Assembly: GCF_000831645.3 (NCBI RefSeq)
Contig: NZ_CP012559.1
Location: 2,418,001-2,482,000, forward strand
DNA: 64,000 bases
DNA from: Companilactobacillus heilongjiangensis
GTDB taxonomy: Bacteria > Bacillota > Bacilli > Lactobacillales > Lactobacillaceae
Direction: 5' to 3'
Part shown: one piece after another, positions 63,328 through 64,000 of the stretch
How the letters are laid out: every line of letters starts with the position of its first letter
Numbering within the stretch: the first letter of the stretch is position 1
Made by a program: the position numbers and the translations under genes
Notes under the pieces: generated by a model
The model's input: only the letters and a program-made list of their open reading frames with translations
Told to the model about the DNA's origin: nothing
Database searches by the model: none

Positions 63328-63920
63328 TTAAGCGGTATTCGTACTACTTACGGGACCCTTAAAAGGGTCCTCATATTCATGAGATATCAATTTATCCGTG
63401 ACCATATCTTTCTTTTCCTGATCACGGATGTATTTTTGTATAGTTGCTTCATTCATTCCTACAGTCGTTACGTAATACCCTTCTGCCCAAAAATGTCTGT
63501 TTCCAAATTTATATTTCAAATTTGTATGCTTATCAAACATCATCAATGCACTTTTTCCTTTTAGATATCCCATAAAACTTGCAACACTTATTTTAGGTAG
63601 AATACTTAACAACAAATGCACATGATCAGGCATCATATGACCCTCGATTATTTCAACACCTTTATATTTACAAAGCAATTTTATATAGTCTTGTAAATCA
63701 CGTCGATATTGATTATATATTATTTTTCTCCTATACTTTGGAATGAATACGATATGGTACTTACACATCCATTTGGTATGTGCAAGACTATTGAGCTTAT
63801 TCGCCACGATAGACGTCTCCTTTGTTTTTAAAATGTTTGGCTTCGACACCTACGTTTTAAAACTTATGGGGGCGTTTTCGCATAACGAATTAATGCCCAC
63901 CCGCTATGCGGGTTTTTTTT
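63255..63920 (-). mobile_element. IS200/IS605-type insertion sequence, tnpA only
   Basis: An IS200-like element; ends approximate. A hairpin AGCCAGCG / CGCTGGCT (63259-63282) with a T-run lies downstream of tnpA, preceded by GAGGCT / AGCCTC (63237-63251) and CCACCCGT / ACGGGTGG (about 63210-63228). On the other side lies CCCGC-TAT-GCGGG (63900-63912). Subterminal hairpins are what single-strand Y1 transposases recognise. No tnpB is present. Exact boundaries cannot be fixed from this copy alone. Confidence 0.55.
63328..63807 (-). CDS. tnpA: IS200/IS605 family transposase TnpA (Y1 HUH)
   Basis: A 159-residue Y1 single-strand transposase. The HUH motif is in MMPDHVHLLLSI, the catalytic Tyr in ATIQKYIRDQEKK, and GNRHFWAEGYYVTTVG is the conserved core. 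The start is GTG 63807, 9 nt after AAAGGAG, giving the usual family length; the frame open to 63849 would add 14 residues without a ribosome binding site. The gene appears intact. Confidence 0.9.
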   Translation of the reverse strand: MANKLNSLAHTKWMCKYHIVFIPKYRRKIIYNQYRRDLQDYIKLLCKYKGVEIIEGHMMPDHVHLLLSILPKISVASFMGYLKGKSALMMFDKHTNLKYKFGNRHFWAEGYYVTTVGMNEATIQKYIRDQEKKDMVTDKLISHEYEDPFKGPVSSTNTA

Positions 63921-63970
63921 TGTTTCGCACGCTTATGCGCACTCAACCGAACCTAAAAGCATAAAATAAA

Positions 63971-63999
63971 AAAGCCTGAACTTTTGTCGAGTTCAGGTC
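63971..63999. terminator. Partial terminator at the window edge
   Basis: AGCCTGAAC / GTTCAGGTC hairpin preceded by an A-run; the right flank is cut off by the window end. Confidence 0.5.
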
Positions 64000-64000
64000 G

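Overview
The window looks like chromosome from a low-GC lactic acid bacterium of the Lactobacillaceae, most likely Companilactobacillus or a close relative. The evidence is the many PTS operons with PRD-type regulators, CcpA-type cre sites, secreted proteins carrying SLAP (S-layer protein) modules, a KxYKxGKxW signal peptide, a glycogen operon in the lactobacillar order and strong AGGAGG ribosome binding sites. The genus is an inference. No rRNA, tRNA or CRISPR array was seen.

Layout, left to right. (1) 1-6.4 kb: a small membrane protein, a four-gene mannose-family PTS (IIA-IIB-IIC-IID, minus strand) and a divergent LevR-like regulator whose AAA+ domain looks inactive. (2) 6.5-8.5 kb: two secreted SLAP proteins, one with a CAP domain, then a RibD/DHFR-like reductase. 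(3) 8.6-16.2 kb: a candidate small RNA and a complete eight-gene yhf-type operon (YhfZ-Y-U-T-V-S-X-W), a conserved but functionally obscure pathway. (4) 16.3-21.8 kb: a cellobiose-type PTS operon whose GH1 enzyme has Gln at the acid/base position. (5) 21.9-26.7 kb: a PRD regulator, class II aldolase and fructose-type PTS operon behind a consensus cre site and a 20-bp palindrome. (6) 26.8-33.4 kb: single genes (NmrA-like, beta-lactamase-like, a short Ric-like protein behind an FNR-type box, two SDRs, a proline iminopeptidase-like hydrolase, small unknowns).

(7) 33.5-40.5 kb: a second SLAP / SLAP-CAP pair following a five-gene envelope cluster (lipoprotein, two zinc-ribbon membrane proteins, a zinc-ribbon PrsW-like protease, lipoprotein), with a divergent XRE regulator. 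(8) 40.6-52.5 kb: a YiiX-like membrane protein, a HAD phosphatase and the glycogen operon glgB-C-D-A-P plus a GH13 hydrolase. (9) 52.9-60.1 kb: small proteins, a P-type cation ATPase, a large BspA-repeat/SLAP surface protein and a YitT-family protein. (10) 60.3-64 kb: a probable DUF932 protein, an unknown small protein with a convergent candidate sRNA, about 1.1 kb of decayed AT-rich DNA and an IS200-type tnpA.

Most of the window concerns sugar uptake and storage (three PTS systems, aldolase, glycogen metabolism) and the cell surface. Less ordinary items are the yhf operon with a shared candidate operator, two diverged copies of an elaborately folded intergenic element (about 3360-3535 and 32840-33000), the GH1 Gln variant, the zinc-ribbon/PrsW cluster, two candidate sRNAs and two possible non-canonical start codons. 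Start positions were chosen from visible Shine-Dalgarno spacing, so several proteins are shorter than the longest open frame.
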